In this document: in pieces, positions 51,520-60,398 of the stretch
Position numbering within the stretch: position 1 is the first letter of the stretch
Layout of the letters: the number at the start of each line of letters is the position of its first letter
From: Terrimicrobium sacchariphilum
GTDB taxonomy: Bacteria > Verrucomicrobiota > Verrucomicrobiia > Chthoniobacterales > Terrimicrobiaceae
DNA length: 64,000 nucleotides
NCBI RefSeq assembly: GCF_001613545.1
Contig: NZ_BDCO01000002.1
Coordinates: 1,302,001-1,366,000, forward strand
Direction: 5' to 3'
The notes under the pieces: model-generated
What the model saw: the letters and a program-made list of their open reading frames with translations, nothing else
Told to the model about the DNA's origin: nothing
Databases searched by the model: none
Made by a program: the position numbers and the translations under genes

Positions 51520-52833
51520 ATGAATAAGTCTTTTTGGGGAATTCAGGCTATCCTTCCGACTTGCCTGATTTTGGGGTGTTCCGCACTGGTTGCGGGCGAG
51601 GTTCCTGCGCCTGCCGCGGCAGAACCGACAAAGCATTCTTTTCTCGAGCCGGTCAGCGACTTCGTCCGCGACGACGTTCTGCATCCGGTCCATCCGTTTG
51701 AAATGGTTCCGGGCAAGGACCCCAATGGCTGGAGCTTTCTCATTGAGCCGTATATCTGGGCGCCCAACGCCTCGGGTCTGACCGGGTTCAGCGGGCTTCC
51801 CGCCCTCCAGGTCAATGCGAGCAACCGCACCATCCTGGAGAACCTCAAGTGGGGCATCATGGGCAATGCCGAGGTGCGCAAGGGGCGCTGGGGCCTCATG
51901 GCGGGCGGTATGTACATGGAGCTGGAGAGCTCGGCTAATCTCGGCGGCAATCTCTATAAATCCGGCACGGTCAGCCTCGATCAGGGCGTCGCCTCCCTCG
52001 CTCTGGCCTACCGGATCATCGACGACTACCGCGGCTTTCTCGATTTCTATGCCGGTGCTCGTTATTATTATCTCGGCATGTCGGCTTCACTGACGACGGA
52101 TTCCTCTGGCATTCAGGCTGTCAGTGATGACATCACCGATGCCGTCGCAGCGCGTATTAACACTCGGGTCGAGGATGCCGTGCAAGCGATCCGCGACCAG
52201 GTGATTGCGGCCATCGATGCGAAAAAAGACGCCTTGCTCGCGGAGATCGCTTCCAATGTGAACGCCGATCTGAAGCGCCGCCTCTTTCGTCGCGCCGCCA
52301 TGAATGACATTTCCAACCGCGCCGATGGCGACCTGGCTCGCTCTGGCGTCGACATTTCCAAGCTGGACCTTTTGCGGAACTTTAACCAGGGAACCCGTGG
52401 AGCCATCGCCGAGTACGTGCGGGCTGTGGTTGCCCGCGATGTCGCCGTCGCCCGCGGCGAGGTCACGTCCGCTATCGATAGTCGCGTGGCTGCGGCGAAG
52501 GCCAAGGTCTCCAAGGAGCTCGCGCAGGATATCGAGAATTCCCTGCCGACCTCGGCGTCAAACGACCAATGGTGGGTCGACCCGATCCTCGGTTTCCGCG
52601 GGCAGGTGAACTTTACACGCTGGCTTTACCTGCATGCGCAGGCGGATGTCGGCGGCTTTGGCGCCGGCTCGCAGATTGCGTGGAATATCATGGCGGGTCT
52701 CGGCGTCAACTTCACCCGCAATGTCTTTGCCGAGGTGGGCTATCGCTACATGTACATCGACTACACGAATAGCGACTTCTTTTACCTGATGAACTTCTAC
52801 GGCATCTACTCGTCGATCGGCCTGAAGTTCTAG
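51520..52833 (+). CDS. Outer-membrane beta-barrel protein, long paralogue with helical insertion
   Basis: 437 residues with a lipoprotein-like or Sec signal (LPTCLILGCSALVAGE). Barrel strands and the C-terminal end GIYSSIGLKF match the 302-residue protein at 13725 (PGKDPNGWSF, KGRWGLMAGG, FYAGARYYYLGMSA, WWVDPILG, QADVGGFGAGSQIAW, EVGYRYMYIDY). The difference is an insertion at about 188-345, where the short paralogue has roughly 35 residues: a helical, Ala/Asp/Lys-rich segment (DAVAARINTRVEDAVQAIRD...) that could form a coiled coil. The insertion could reach outward as a lid or contact site. Downstream of arylsulfatase and DUF1254. Confidence 0.75.
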   Translation: MNKSFWGIQAILPTCLILGCSALVAGEVPAPAAAEPTKHSFLEPVSDFVRDDVLHPVHPFEMVPGKDPNGWSFLIEPYIWAPNASGLTGFSGLPALQVNASNRTILENLKWGIMGNAEVRKGRWGLMAGGMYMELESSANLGGNLYKSGTVSLDQGVASLALAYRIIDDYRGFLDFYAGARYYYLGMSASLTTDSSGIQAVSDDITDAVAARINTRVEDAVQAIRDQVIAAIDAKKDALLAEIASNVNADLKRRLFRRAAMNDISNRADGDLARSGVDISKLDLLRNFNQGTRGAIAEYVRAVVARDVAVARGEVTSAIDSRVAAAKAKVSKELAQDIENSLPTSASNDQWWVDPILGFRGQVNFTRWLYLHAQADVGGFGAGSQIAWNIMAGLGVNFTRNVFAEVGYRYMYIDYTNSDFFYLMNFYGIYSSIGLKF

Positions 52834-53585
52834 CCCGTCTTGCGGCAGATCAGAAGTACCTCGTCGAGGTTACGCGTATGCTCTGTTCCCGGGGCGAACT
52901 TGAGTTCACTTTGGAACATGAGCCCGATGGGCATGAAGATGTTGTTATACCACCACATGCCCTCGCGCGGCCTCCAGGCGAGGAAGCGCATGCCAAAATC
53001 CAGCAGGCGCGAGGACTTGGGCTGCATGCCGTAGCCAGCGCTTTCCTCGATGGTGAAGCCATTGCTCTCCAGCATGGCGAAAAAAACGTCCGGGTCATAG
53101 CGGCGGCAATGCCCCACCAGATCGTCGAAAGGTATCCATCGGTCGGCATGGAGTGGGGCCGAGATGATGAGCCGCGCTCCGGGAGCAGCGACGCGCGCGA
53201 TCTCGGAGAGCACCGCGTGATCGTCCTCCACGTGTTCCACGATATCGAGGGCGCAGACCAGGCCGAAGGTGGCATCCTCGTACGGCAGCGGATCGGAGGC
53301 GCTGCCGGTGCGTGCACTGCCTCCAGCCCTGCGCAGTTGGCGGACCGCCTCGCTGCTCAGGTCAAAGAAATCCGTTCCCTCCAGCGGCAGCCTGGGCCGC
53401 AGTCCTGGCCCGATTTCGAGCCGCCTCCCAGCCTCCCGGGCCATCCCGGAGAACATCTTCCAGGTATGGAAGGACTGGGGCCGTATCAGTTTTGCGCCCG
53501 ACCAGAGCTGGTCGTAAAAAACACGGTTCCGGGTCGTGATCGACTCGCTTTGGGGCGTGCTGGGAAATGTTGTGGAGTCGGACAC
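52830..53585 (-). CDS. SAM-dependent class I methyltransferase
   Basis: 251 residues. Motif I is RRLEIGPGLRPRLP, the acidic end of strand 2 is FFDLSSEA, motif II is LVCALDIVEHVEDD, and motif III is GARLIISAPLHADRW. The C-terminal part (YNNIFMPIGLMFQSELKF) is hydrophobic, which is usual in methyltransferases acting on lipids, quinones or sugars. Substrate unknown. Its stop overlaps the end of the barrel gene by 3 bases in convergent orientation. Confidence 0.85.
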   Translation of the reverse strand: MSDSTTFPSTPQSESITTRNRVFYDQLWSGAKLIRPQSFHTWKMFSGMAREAGRRLEIGPGLRPRLPLEGTDFFDLSSEAVRQLRRAGGSARTGSASDPLPYEDATFGLVCALDIVEHVEDDHAVLSEIARVAAPGARLIISAPLHADRWIPFDDLVGHCRRYDPDVFFAMLESNGFTIEESAGYGMQPKSSRLLDFGMRFLAWRPREGMWWYNNIFMPIGLMFQSELKFAPGTEHTRNLDEVLLICRKTG

Positions 53586-53657
53586 GGCCTCATCAATCCT
53601 GTTTGCAAGCCACAGGCAATACCAATGTGACTCTTCCCGCCCTCGCGGGATCAGCTT

Positions 53658-54293
53658 TTACCTCGACGGAGAAACGATCAGTTTCACCTGCGAGGGCTTC
53701 AGGCCGTTCAATCCCTCGTGCTCGTGGGCGAACGCGATTGAGACCACCTTGCCCTGCTGGCGGGTGATCGTAAGGACAAAAATGCTGTCGTAGTCGGTGT
53801 TGCTCCACGTGGGGACCTCGTTGGGATTGCCTCCGTATTTCTTGAGAAACTCGCGCACAACTTTGCAGATTTCAAGGTGCTCCCAGGCGACGAAGACCGT
53901 GGAGTTCCAGTATTTCGGCTTGCTCAGCTCCCGGCGCAGGGCACCGATATCCGTATACCCGATGCGGACGTTGACCGGCAGGCCGCAGCGGATGGCCGTC
54001 GGTTCGATGGTGGCGAGCGGTCGCAGGTAATAGTAATGCAGCCCGGTGTCGAGTTCCTTCACCTTGGCGAGCGGCGAGGGGGCAAAGATGTAGGCTGGTT
54101 TGCCAAATTTCCCGATCAGCACATCCGGCAGGGCGAGCGAGCGCAGCAGCCCCTGTTCCATGATCTGGCCGTGACCACCGGGAGGGCGTTCGCCATGACG
54201 TACGAAGACCAGCTTTTGCACCTCCGTCTGCGCCTGGGCCAGTCCGCCAAAGACGAGAAGTACCACCAGAAACACCGCGCACCTTTGCTTCAT
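53658..54293 (-). CDS. Exported histidine phosphatase-like protein
   Basis: 211 residues with signal peptide (MKQRCAVFLVVLLVFGGLAQA). The family motif RHGERP is at about residues 32-37 (LVFVRHGERPPGG), and a second His lies in FVAWEHLEI. A member of the histidine phosphatase superfamily, perhaps acting on an extracellular phosphate ester. It is atypical: lengths and the middle loops do not match a named subfamily, so activity is uncertain. Confidence 0.72.
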   Translation of the reverse strand: MKQRCAVFLVVLLVFGGLAQAQTEVQKLVFVRHGERPPGGHGQIMEQGLLRSLALPDVLIGKFGKPAYIFAPSPLAKVKELDTGLHYYYLRPLATIEPTAIRCGLPVNVRIGYTDIGALRRELSKPKYWNSTVFVAWEHLEICKVVREFLKKYGGNPNEVPTWSNTDYDSIFVLTITRQQGKVVSIAFAHEHEGLNGLKPSQVKLIVSPSR

Positions 54294-54348
54294 GTCCGCT
54301 GTTTGGCACATTGGTCTCCTGGCGGCAAGCCTGCCGGAGGCCTATGGG

Positions 54349-54801
54349 TTATTTCGCAGCATCAGCCTGCTTCTTAATGGTAAAGGGCAGACCTTTCTCC
54401 CCGGTTACGAACATGACGAGCTTTGCATCCTCCTTGCCGGGGTTGCGTCCGTTGTGCAGGACATTGACCGCCTCGGCGATGGCCTGGCCAGCGTGGAACT
54501 GCTTCTTCACGCCGCCCTCAAATTCCACCTCCAGCTCGCCGCTCAGGATATAGGCGTAGCAGGGAAAGGGATGCACGTGCCAGCCGGTCTCGACCCCGGG
54601 CGGAATGACCACCGTGACCGCGCGCACCTCGGGGTCCTTGACCTGCGGATAAACGATCGGCTGCCCGGCCTCGGTCGTCTCGGTGAGGAGGAGGGGAGTC
54701 ACCTTCACCGCGGCCTTGTAGCCCTCGGGTTCGGCGGCGTTTGCGGATGCAAATATGGTCAGTGAAACCGCCAGCGCTACTCGGGAAAGGCAGAGTTTCA
54801 T
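54349..54801 (-). CDS. Exported cupin-domain protein
   Basis: 150 residues with signal peptide (MKLCLSRVALAVSLTIFASANA). A single cupin: GWHVHPFPCYAYILSGELEVEF (metal-binding His pair and Glu) and AVNVLHNGRNPG (second motif His). Small periplasmic cupins of this type have no fixed role. It is minus strand, 55 bases upstream of the histidine phosphatase-like gene, and could form a two-gene unit with it. Confidence 0.85.
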   Translation of the reverse strand: MKLCLSRVALAVSLTIFASANAAEPEGYKAAVKVTPLLLTETTEAGQPIVYPQVKDPEVRAVTVVIPPGVETGWHVHPFPCYAYILSGELEVEFEGGVKKQFHAGQAIAEAVNVLHNGRNPGKEDAKLVMFVTGEKGLPFTIKKQADAAK

Positions 54802-54852
54802 CGCCACAGCGGGCCGGAATTTATAATTTCGGGTCATCATATTTCGCTGATT

Positions 54853-55200
54853 ATGGTTGCTCGTGTTGTCTCGGTTTGGTTCTCGGTCTTTGTCTCGTGT
54901 GCGACCGCTCTGCTGGTCTATGTCGGAAAGGATGGGGTCGCCGAGTATTATCGGCAGTCGCTCGGCGGGAGACCTTTGCCATCGCTGACCAGCCTCATGA
55001 TGTACGATGGCTGGTTTCTCTATCTGGTGCCGGTGGTTTTTATCCTTTGGGCGCTGGTGTATTCCTTCTGGTCACGCCGCGACGTCGATCATGCTCTCGT
55101 CCTCTGCATGACCGTGATCGGTTCGACCATCTTCTTTCTCGCGCTGTGCTTTTGCGCGTTTTCCATTCCGCTTGTCTGCCTCAACGCCACTCATGCTTAG
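54853..55200 (+). CDS. Small membrane protein
   Basis: 115 residues with three predicted hydrophobic segments (about 5-22, 54-73 and 84-108). No family recognised. It is divergent from the cupin gene (51-bp gap) and its last 20 bases overlap the end of hrpB on the other strand. Confidence 0.65.
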   Translation: MVARVVSVWFSVFVSCATALLVYVGKDGVAEYYRQSLGGRPLPSLTSLMMYDGWFLYLVPVVFILWALVYSFWSRRDVDHALVLCMTVIGSTIFFLALCFCAFSIPLVCLNATHA

Positions 55201-57700
55201 GATACTTGCGCTGAAGCTCCTGCTTTAGCTTCGGGTAGGATTCCGCCCAGAAGGTCTTCAGGCTTTTGGTGATCTGCACCGGGCGGTGGTTGGGCGCGAG
55301 GACCTGGATCGTGACCGGGACGCGGCCTCCCGCGATCTTGATGTCTTCGGTAACGCCGTAAAGATCCTGGATGCGCGCGCCGAGCACGGGATCGGCATTC
55401 TGCGCGTAGGTGATCTTGGCGCGGCGTCCGCCGGGAAGCTCGAGCCGCTCGGGCGCGTGCTTGTCGACGAGTCGCTGCTGCTCGTGGGTGAGGAGTGAAC
55501 GGGCGAGGGGCAGGATCGGGCGATCCTTGATCTCGCGGTAGCTCGTCGCGTCCTCGCAGGCCATGTGCACGATGAGCTGGCGTTCGGTTTCGCCCATGGT
55601 GGGCAAGCCGAAGTCCGGCGCAGCGGCGGCGAGGAAGTTCACCCGCTCCAGCCACTGGTCGACCGCGTCATCCCATTGGTTCAGCCGCAGATCGCCATCG
55701 AGCACCACGGCGGCGAGGCAGGCGGAGGCGGCGGGGGACGGATCGGCGTCGCGGTCCTGCAACTCGATCACAAGGTCGCGATAGACTTTCTCGCGGCGCA
55801 CGACGACGCGGTTTTGCGAATTGTCAAAGATATGCTGGATGCGCTCCTGGAAGTGCGTTGGGAACATCTCGCGCAGCCACGCCTCCTCGATCTCCGTGAC
55901 CTGCGAAAGGATCACCTGGGCGTCGCCGCCCCGGCCTTCGATCTCGTTGATCTCCGCCGCCACGACGAGGCGGCTGTTTTGCGCCACGCTGGCTCGGGCG
56001 AGCTGGCCGCGTCGTCCATGGACGATGTCGCAAACCAGCGTGCCTCCGCTCTTGCGGCGTGCCACCTGGTCGGCAAACCCGGCCAGCACGCAGCGCGCGA
56101 TGGATTCATCCGGCGCGCCTCCCTCGCCGATCTCGAGTTTTTCCGCCCGCGCGATGTCGAGGAACTGCTCAAAGAGCTTCTTTACCTGCCGGGCCGCCTC
56201 GCCGTGAATGGCCAGCGGTCGGCAGGCGTCCATGCGGAAATCATGCCGCTGCGCATAGGAGTAGGCGCGGATGAGGATGAGGAAATCCGAGATGCCGTGG
56301 CCGAAGATTTCCGCCCGTTCCTCCTCCACGCGGCGGTCGGCGCGCAGGAGCAGATTGCGCGACTGGGTCAGCGCCGCGATGAGCGCGGCGGCGCGCACGC
56401 ATCCGAGATCCTGCGCCGCGAGAAACATGCGGGCGTAGCGCGGATGGACGGGGAAATTGAGCATGCGCCGCCCCACCGGCGTGATGCCGCCTTCCTCGTC
56501 GAGCGCCCCGAGATCGGAGAGCAACTGCTCGGCGCGGGTGAGCGCCTTTTCTTCCGGCTTGTCGATCCAGCGGAACCGGCTCAGGTCGGTAATGCCGACG
56601 GCCTTGAGCGAAAGCACGGTCTCGGCCATGTCGAGGCGCTTGATCTCGGGCAGCTCGCTCGCCGCCCGGATGCCATGGTCGCGCTCGGTCCAGAGGCGAA
56701 TGCACACGCCCGGTGCCGTGCGCCCCGCACGTCCCGCCCGCTGGTCGGCTGACGCGCGGCTGATCTTCTCGATGAGGAGCGTGTTGATGCCGCGATTGGG
56801 GTCGTAGCGAGCCACGCGGGCGAGGCCCGAGTCCACCACCAGCGTCACGCCGTCGATGGTCAGCGAGGTTTCCGCCACGTTGGTGGAGACGATCACCTTG
56901 CGCTGGGAAGTGCGCGCGACCGCCTTGTCCTGCTCGTTGGCCGGGAGTTCGCCATGCAGGGGCAATACGACTGCGCCCGACCGCAGGCGGTGGGTGATCT
57001 CGCGAATGGTGCGCTGGATTTCGTACGAACCCGGCATGAAGACCAGGATGTCGCCCTCGGTGCTGTCAAAGTTCTCCGCCACCGCCTCGGCGGCGAGTTC
57101 CCATGGGGGATCTTCGCGCGGGTCGTGGCGCAGGTACTCGATTTCCACCGGATACGTGCGGCCCTCGGAGGTCAGCGTCTCGCACTTGCCGAGATATTCC
57201 GCCAGTTGTGCGCTCTGGAGCGTGGCCGACATGACCACGATCTTCAGGTCGGGCCGGGTGGTCTCCTGGAGGTCGAGGGCACGGGCGAGGCTGATGTCGC
57301 CGTAGAGGTGGCGCTCGTGAAATTCGTCGAAGATGATGGTCGAAACCCCCGCCAACGTCGGGTCGGCCAGCATGTTGCGGAGCAGGATGCCCTCGGTGAC
57401 GAAGAGGATGCGGGTGTCGCGCGACGAGACGTTGTCGAGGCGGATCTGGTAGCCCACCTCGCCGCCGAGCTGCACGTCGCGTTCCTCCGCGACGCGCTTG
57501 GCCAGCATGCGGGCGGCAAGACGGCGGGGCTGGAGGACGACGCAGCGCCCTTGCCCCAGGATGCCCCCGTCTAGGAGGATTTGCGGCACCTGGGTCGACT
57601 TGCCCGAGCCGGTCGGGGCCTGGAGGATGAGTCGGTTGCCCTCTTGCAGGGCGGAGACGATTTCCTCGTCCAGATCGTAGATGGGTAGCGAATCGTTCAC
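55181..57700 (-). CDS. hrpB: ATP-dependent RNA helicase HrpB
   Basis: 839-residue DEAH-box helicase. Motif I is APTGSGKSTQ (Lys34), motif Ia LQPRRLAAR, motif II DEFHERH, motif III SATL, motif V-like STNVAETSLTIDGV, motif VI DQRAGRAGR. The C-terminal HrpB-specific region (about 480-839) ends ITKSLKTFWAESYPKLKQELQRKYPKHEWR, a typical HrpB ending. Length agrees with E. coli HrpB (about 810). Likely housekeeping or stress RNA work; precise targets are not known. Confidence 0.95.
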   Translation of the reverse strand: MNDSLPIYDLDEEIVSALQEGNRLILQAPTGSGKSTQVPQILLDGGILGQGRCVVLQPRRLAARMLAKRVAEERDVQLGGEVGYQIRLDNVSSRDTRILFVTEGILLRNMLADPTLAGVSTIIFDEFHERHLYGDISLARALDLQETTRPDLKIVVMSATLQSAQLAEYLGKCETLTSEGRTYPVEIEYLRHDPREDPPWELAAEAVAENFDSTEGDILVFMPGSYEIQRTIREITHRLRSGAVVLPLHGELPANEQDKAVARTSQRKVIVSTNVAETSLTIDGVTLVVDSGLARVARYDPNRGINTLLIEKISRASADQRAGRAGRTAPGVCIRLWTERDHGIRAASELPEIKRLDMAETVLSLKAVGITDLSRFRWIDKPEEKALTRAEQLLSDLGALDEEGGITPVGRRMLNFPVHPRYARMFLAAQDLGCVRAAALIAALTQSRNLLLRADRRVEEERAEIFGHGISDFLILIRAYSYAQRHDFRMDACRPLAIHGEAARQVKKLFEQFLDIARAEKLEIGEGGAPDESIARCVLAGFADQVARRKSGGTLVCDIVHGRRGQLARASVAQNSRLVVAAEINEIEGRGGDAQVILSQVTEIEEAWLREMFPTHFQERIQHIFDNSQNRVVVRREKVYRDLVIELQDRDADPSPAASACLAAVVLDGDLRLNQWDDAVDQWLERVNFLAAAAPDFGLPTMGETERQLIVHMACEDATSYREIKDRPILPLARSLLTHEQQRLVDKHAPERLELPGGRRAKITYAQNADPVLGARIQDLYGVTEDIKIAGGRVPVTIQVLAPNHRPVQITKSLKTFWAESYPKLKQELQRKYPKHEWR

Positions 57701-57784
57701 AGTGAAGAAACATCCACTTTACGGCGTGCAAGCCTGTTGCGAAAGTCTCTCGCCAAAATTCCCTGCTTTGTATTATCTGCAATC

Positions 57785-58591
57785 ATGATTCGGATGCGAT
57801 GGTTCTCAGTGGCTGCGCTCGCAGGCCTCGCCGCGCCGTCCGTGGGATTTTCCCAAGACGCTTCGCTGACACCTGAGCAAATTTCGCAAGCTGTTCGCGT
57901 CGAGGCGATAACGATTCCCACTCCAGGCGAGTTTTTTGTAGCCATCGACAAGCAGGGCTCCCCCCAATGGTCTCAGCTCGTCCGCGCCGCCACCCCGGCT
58001 GCCACGGCCAGCCGCGCCCAGATTGCCATGGCGCTCGGCACCCTGGTGGCCGACGGGTACATCGCCGTGGAGGCCCAGGACAGCCAGGGGGTTAAGAACA
58101 TCGGCAAGGAGATCATCAACCTCGCCAAGAAGCTGAATGTCAGCCAGAGCGTCCTCGGTCGCGGCAACAGCATCAACGATTTCGCCCAGGCCAATAACTG
58201 GAGCGCCCTCCGGGAGGAACTCGAGGCCACCCAGAACGAGGTGAAGCTCGACATGGCCGACCAAAAGGACACGAATCTCATCACCCTCGTCACCATCGGT
58301 GCATGGCTGCGCGGCACGGAAATCGCCAGCGGACTGGTGGAAAAAGCCTACACACCGGAATCCGCCCGTCTCCTGCGTCAACCCGCGATCATTACCTACC
58401 TCCTCGATCAGGTCGCCAGCCTCCCGGCTTCCTTGCAGGAAGAGAAGCTCATCAAGGAAATCCGCTCTACGCTGGATTCCGCCAAGGCCTACGTCCAGGC
58501 CGACACGCCTTCCGAACAGAGTGTCAAAGATTTGCACGCATCCGTCGCCAAGGCCGTGAACGACATCGTGACGAAAGGAGTCCAGCAATGA
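57785..58591 (+). CDS. Exported helical protein of unknown function
   Basis: 268 residues with a signal peptide (MIRMRWFSVAALAGLAAPSVGFS). The body is mostly helical, Ala/Leu/Gln/Ser-rich, with no cysteines or recognised domain. The start at 57785 (an ATG 9 bases later is also possible) is preferred because it leaves a short n-region. First gene of a plus-strand run; its stop overlaps the start of the next gene (ATGA). Confidence 0.75.
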   Translation: MIRMRWFSVAALAGLAAPSVGFSQDASLTPEQISQAVRVEAITIPTPGEFFVAIDKQGSPQWSQLVRAATPAATASRAQIAMALGTLVADGYIAVEAQDSQGVKNIGKEIINLAKKLNVSQSVLGRGNSINDFAQANNWSALREELEATQNEVKLDMADQKDTNLITLVTIGAWLRGTEIASGLVEKAYTPESARLLRQPAIITYLLDQVASLPASLQEEKLIKEIRSTLDSAKAYVQADTPSEQSVKDLHASVAKAVNDIVTKGVQQ

Positions 58592-59028
58592 AGCCCCTTC
58601 TCGCCCTGATCTGCTCTCTGACCCTGGCTTCCGCAGCTTTCGCCCAGGACCCCGCCACCCCGACCGATACCGACGTCAGCGCGCGCAGCAAGGCTCTCGA
58701 GGTCGCCGGAGCCTTCAGCAACGACGGCTACAAGATTCGCGACGGCTATTGGGCGGGCGAGATTGACTCCTCCAAGCCCCAGCTCCTCGAGGTCAACCTC
58801 TTCGCGGGCAACGAATACTGGTTCACCGCAGCCGCCACGCCGCCCGCCCGCAGGCTGGCTGTTTCGGTTTACGACGAGGCGGGCAAGCTGGTCGATTTCC
58901 AGACCTACAACGACGGTCCCGCCGCCGCCGCCGGGTTCGTCCCCGAGAAAAGCGGGCGGTATTTCCTCAAGCTCTCGCTGGTCGAAGGCGAGAAGGCTCC
59001 TTTCTGTCTGATCTACTCCTATAAATAA
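58588..59028 (+). CDS. Small exported protein of unknown function
   Basis: 146 residues with a signal peptide (MKPLLALICSLTLASAAFAQ). The body looks like a beta-sandwich (LLEVNLFAGNEYWFTAAA, RLAVSVYDEAGKLV, AAAGFVPEKSGRYFLKLSL), a pattern also found in pre-peptidase C-terminal (PPC)-like domains that bind or stabilise. Start is fixed by AAAGGAG at 58574-58580 and the ATGA overlap with the upstream gene. Confidence 0.75.
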   Translation: MKPLLALICSLTLASAAFAQDPATPTDTDVSARSKALEVAGAFSNDGYKIRDGYWAGEIDSSKPQLLEVNLFAGNEYWFTAAATPPARRLAVSVYDEAGKLVDFQTYNDGPAAAAGFVPEKSGRYFLKLSLVEGEKAPFCLIYSYK

Positions 59029-59032
59029 TCCC

Positions 59033-59494
59033 ATGGCCGTATCTACTGCCGAAAAGCTGAATAGCCCCCAGGTCCGTCAATTCTCCGTGTTCCTGCAGAA
59101 CAAGGTGGGGGCATTGCTGGAAGTCGTGAAACTCCTCAATGAGCGCAATGTCGTCGTGCTCGCGCTCAGCATCCAGGATTCCTCGGAATCCTCCATCGGC
59201 CGCATGGTCGTGAGCGATCCCGACATGGTCGTGGCGCTGTTTGAGGAACACGAGATCCCCTTCAGCGAATGCGAAGTGCTGGTCGTCGAGCTCCCCGAGG
59301 GCGCAGCCGACTTGGCCAAGGTCCTCTCCGCCCTGCTCAAGGCTGAGGTGAATATCTTCTTCAGCTACCCCCTCATGGTGCGTCCCCGTGGACGAGCCGT
59401 CATCGCCATGCATGTCGATGATACCGAATGCTCCAGCTCCGTCCTTGCCGGAGATGGATTCAAGACCCTTACCCAAGCCGACCTCTCCCGCTAA
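59033..59494 (+). CDS. ACT-domain protein
   Basis: 153-residue cytosolic protein with two ACT-like halves (about 13-75: QFSVFLQNKVGALLEVVKLLNERNVVVLALSIQDSS; about 85-150: VVELPEGAADLAKVLSALLKAEVNIFFSYPLMV). ACT domains bind amino acids and regulate enzymes; stand-alone pairs like this are often in acetolactate-type or regulatory systems. The surrounding genes encode exported proteins, so its link to them is unclear; gap to the upstream gene is 4 bases. Confidence 0.85.
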   Translation: MAVSTAEKLNSPQVRQFSVFLQNKVGALLEVVKLLNERNVVVLALSIQDSSESSIGRMVVSDPDMVVALFEEHEIPFSECEVLVVELPEGAADLAKVLSALLKAEVNIFFSYPLMVRPRGRAVIAMHVDDTECSSSVLAGDGFKTLTQADLSR

Positions 59495-59499
59495 ACCTC

Positions 59500-60162
59500 A
59501 TGAAAATCCTCGCACTTCTCGCCGCCATCATCCTCCCGGTATCCCTGGTCCGGGCCGACATCACCATCGTTCAGAACGTCAAGCAGGAGGGTGGGGCGAA
59601 CGGGGTCGACATCAACATGACCATCAAGGTCAAGGACCAGAAGGCCCGTATTGACGTGAATCCCGAGATCTCGACCATCGTCGATCTCGCCAGCGGAGAT
59701 TCCCTCTCGCTTTTTCATTCCCGCAAGGCCGCCATGCGCCTGCCCGGTGCAACGATCAAGGCCATGCAGGCCAAGGTTCAGCAGCAACAAGGTGAGCTCA
59801 AGGCCGATATCCCCAAGGCCACAGGCCGTAAGGAGACGATCAATGGCTTTGCCTGCGAGGAGTACGTGACGACCGTCGACGGCCGCAAGGTCGAGCTTTG
59901 GCTCACCAAGGACGCTCCCGATGCGCAGAAGGCACTCAGCCAGCTCTCGGCACTCTCTGGCAAGGCCGACCCGATCAGCACCTTCATCGAGAAAAATCAG
60001 CTCTCTGGCTTCCCCGTTCGCACGGTCGTTGAGACCCCCATGGGCAAGGTGACCACCACGGTTGTCACCGTGAAGCCCGGTGAGATTGACGCCACCCAGT
60101 TCACCATCCCGTCCGAATACAAGGAAATGCAGGCTCCGGCGATGCCCGGCCTCAGCCAGTAG
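59500..60162 (+). CDS. Exported DUF4412-like protein
   Basis: 220 residues with a signal peptide (MKILALLAAIILPVSLVRA). The pattern (ITIVQNVKQEGG..., conserved FACEEYVTTVDGRKVELWLTKD, and VRTVVETPMGKVTTTVVTVKPGEID) resembles DUF4412, a periplasmic/outer-membrane lipoprotein-carrier-like fold of unknown function. Five bases separate it from the ACT gene, so it belongs to the same unit. The 236-bp gap after it holds only an imperfect hairpin (AAGCCGG...CCGGCTT, 60187-60216) without a U-run. Confidence 0.7.
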   Translation: MKILALLAAIILPVSLVRADITIVQNVKQEGGANGVDINMTIKVKDQKARIDVNPEISTIVDLASGDSLSLFHSRKAAMRLPGATIKAMQAKVQQQQGELKADIPKATGRKETINGFACEEYVTTVDGRKVELWLTKDAPDAQKALSQLSALSGKADPISTFIEKNQLSGFPVRTVVETPMGKVTTTVVTVKPGEIDATQFTIPSEYKEMQAPAMPGLSQ

Positions 60163-60398
60163 GGCGCACGGAGGAGTCCCGCGGATAAGCCGGTGCAGGC
60201 AGGCGCCTCCCGGCTTCGCTCCGCTGATTGTCTGGAAGGGGAGCGTGTGCGAGCCGCCGCCCTTCCGTTCTCCAGGCCACTGAGACTCGCAGAACCACTT
60301 GCGCAACCTGTGCGTTCCTCCCAATTCGCCAGTCATCTTCCGCGACGTTCGGAAATCACGGGAGTTGCCCGGGCCGGACAATTGCGTACCGTAGCGCC

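Noticed and set aside
60187-60216. Hairpin after the DUF4412-like gene as a terminator
   Set aside because: The stem is 7 bp with a 16-base loop and lacks a U-run.
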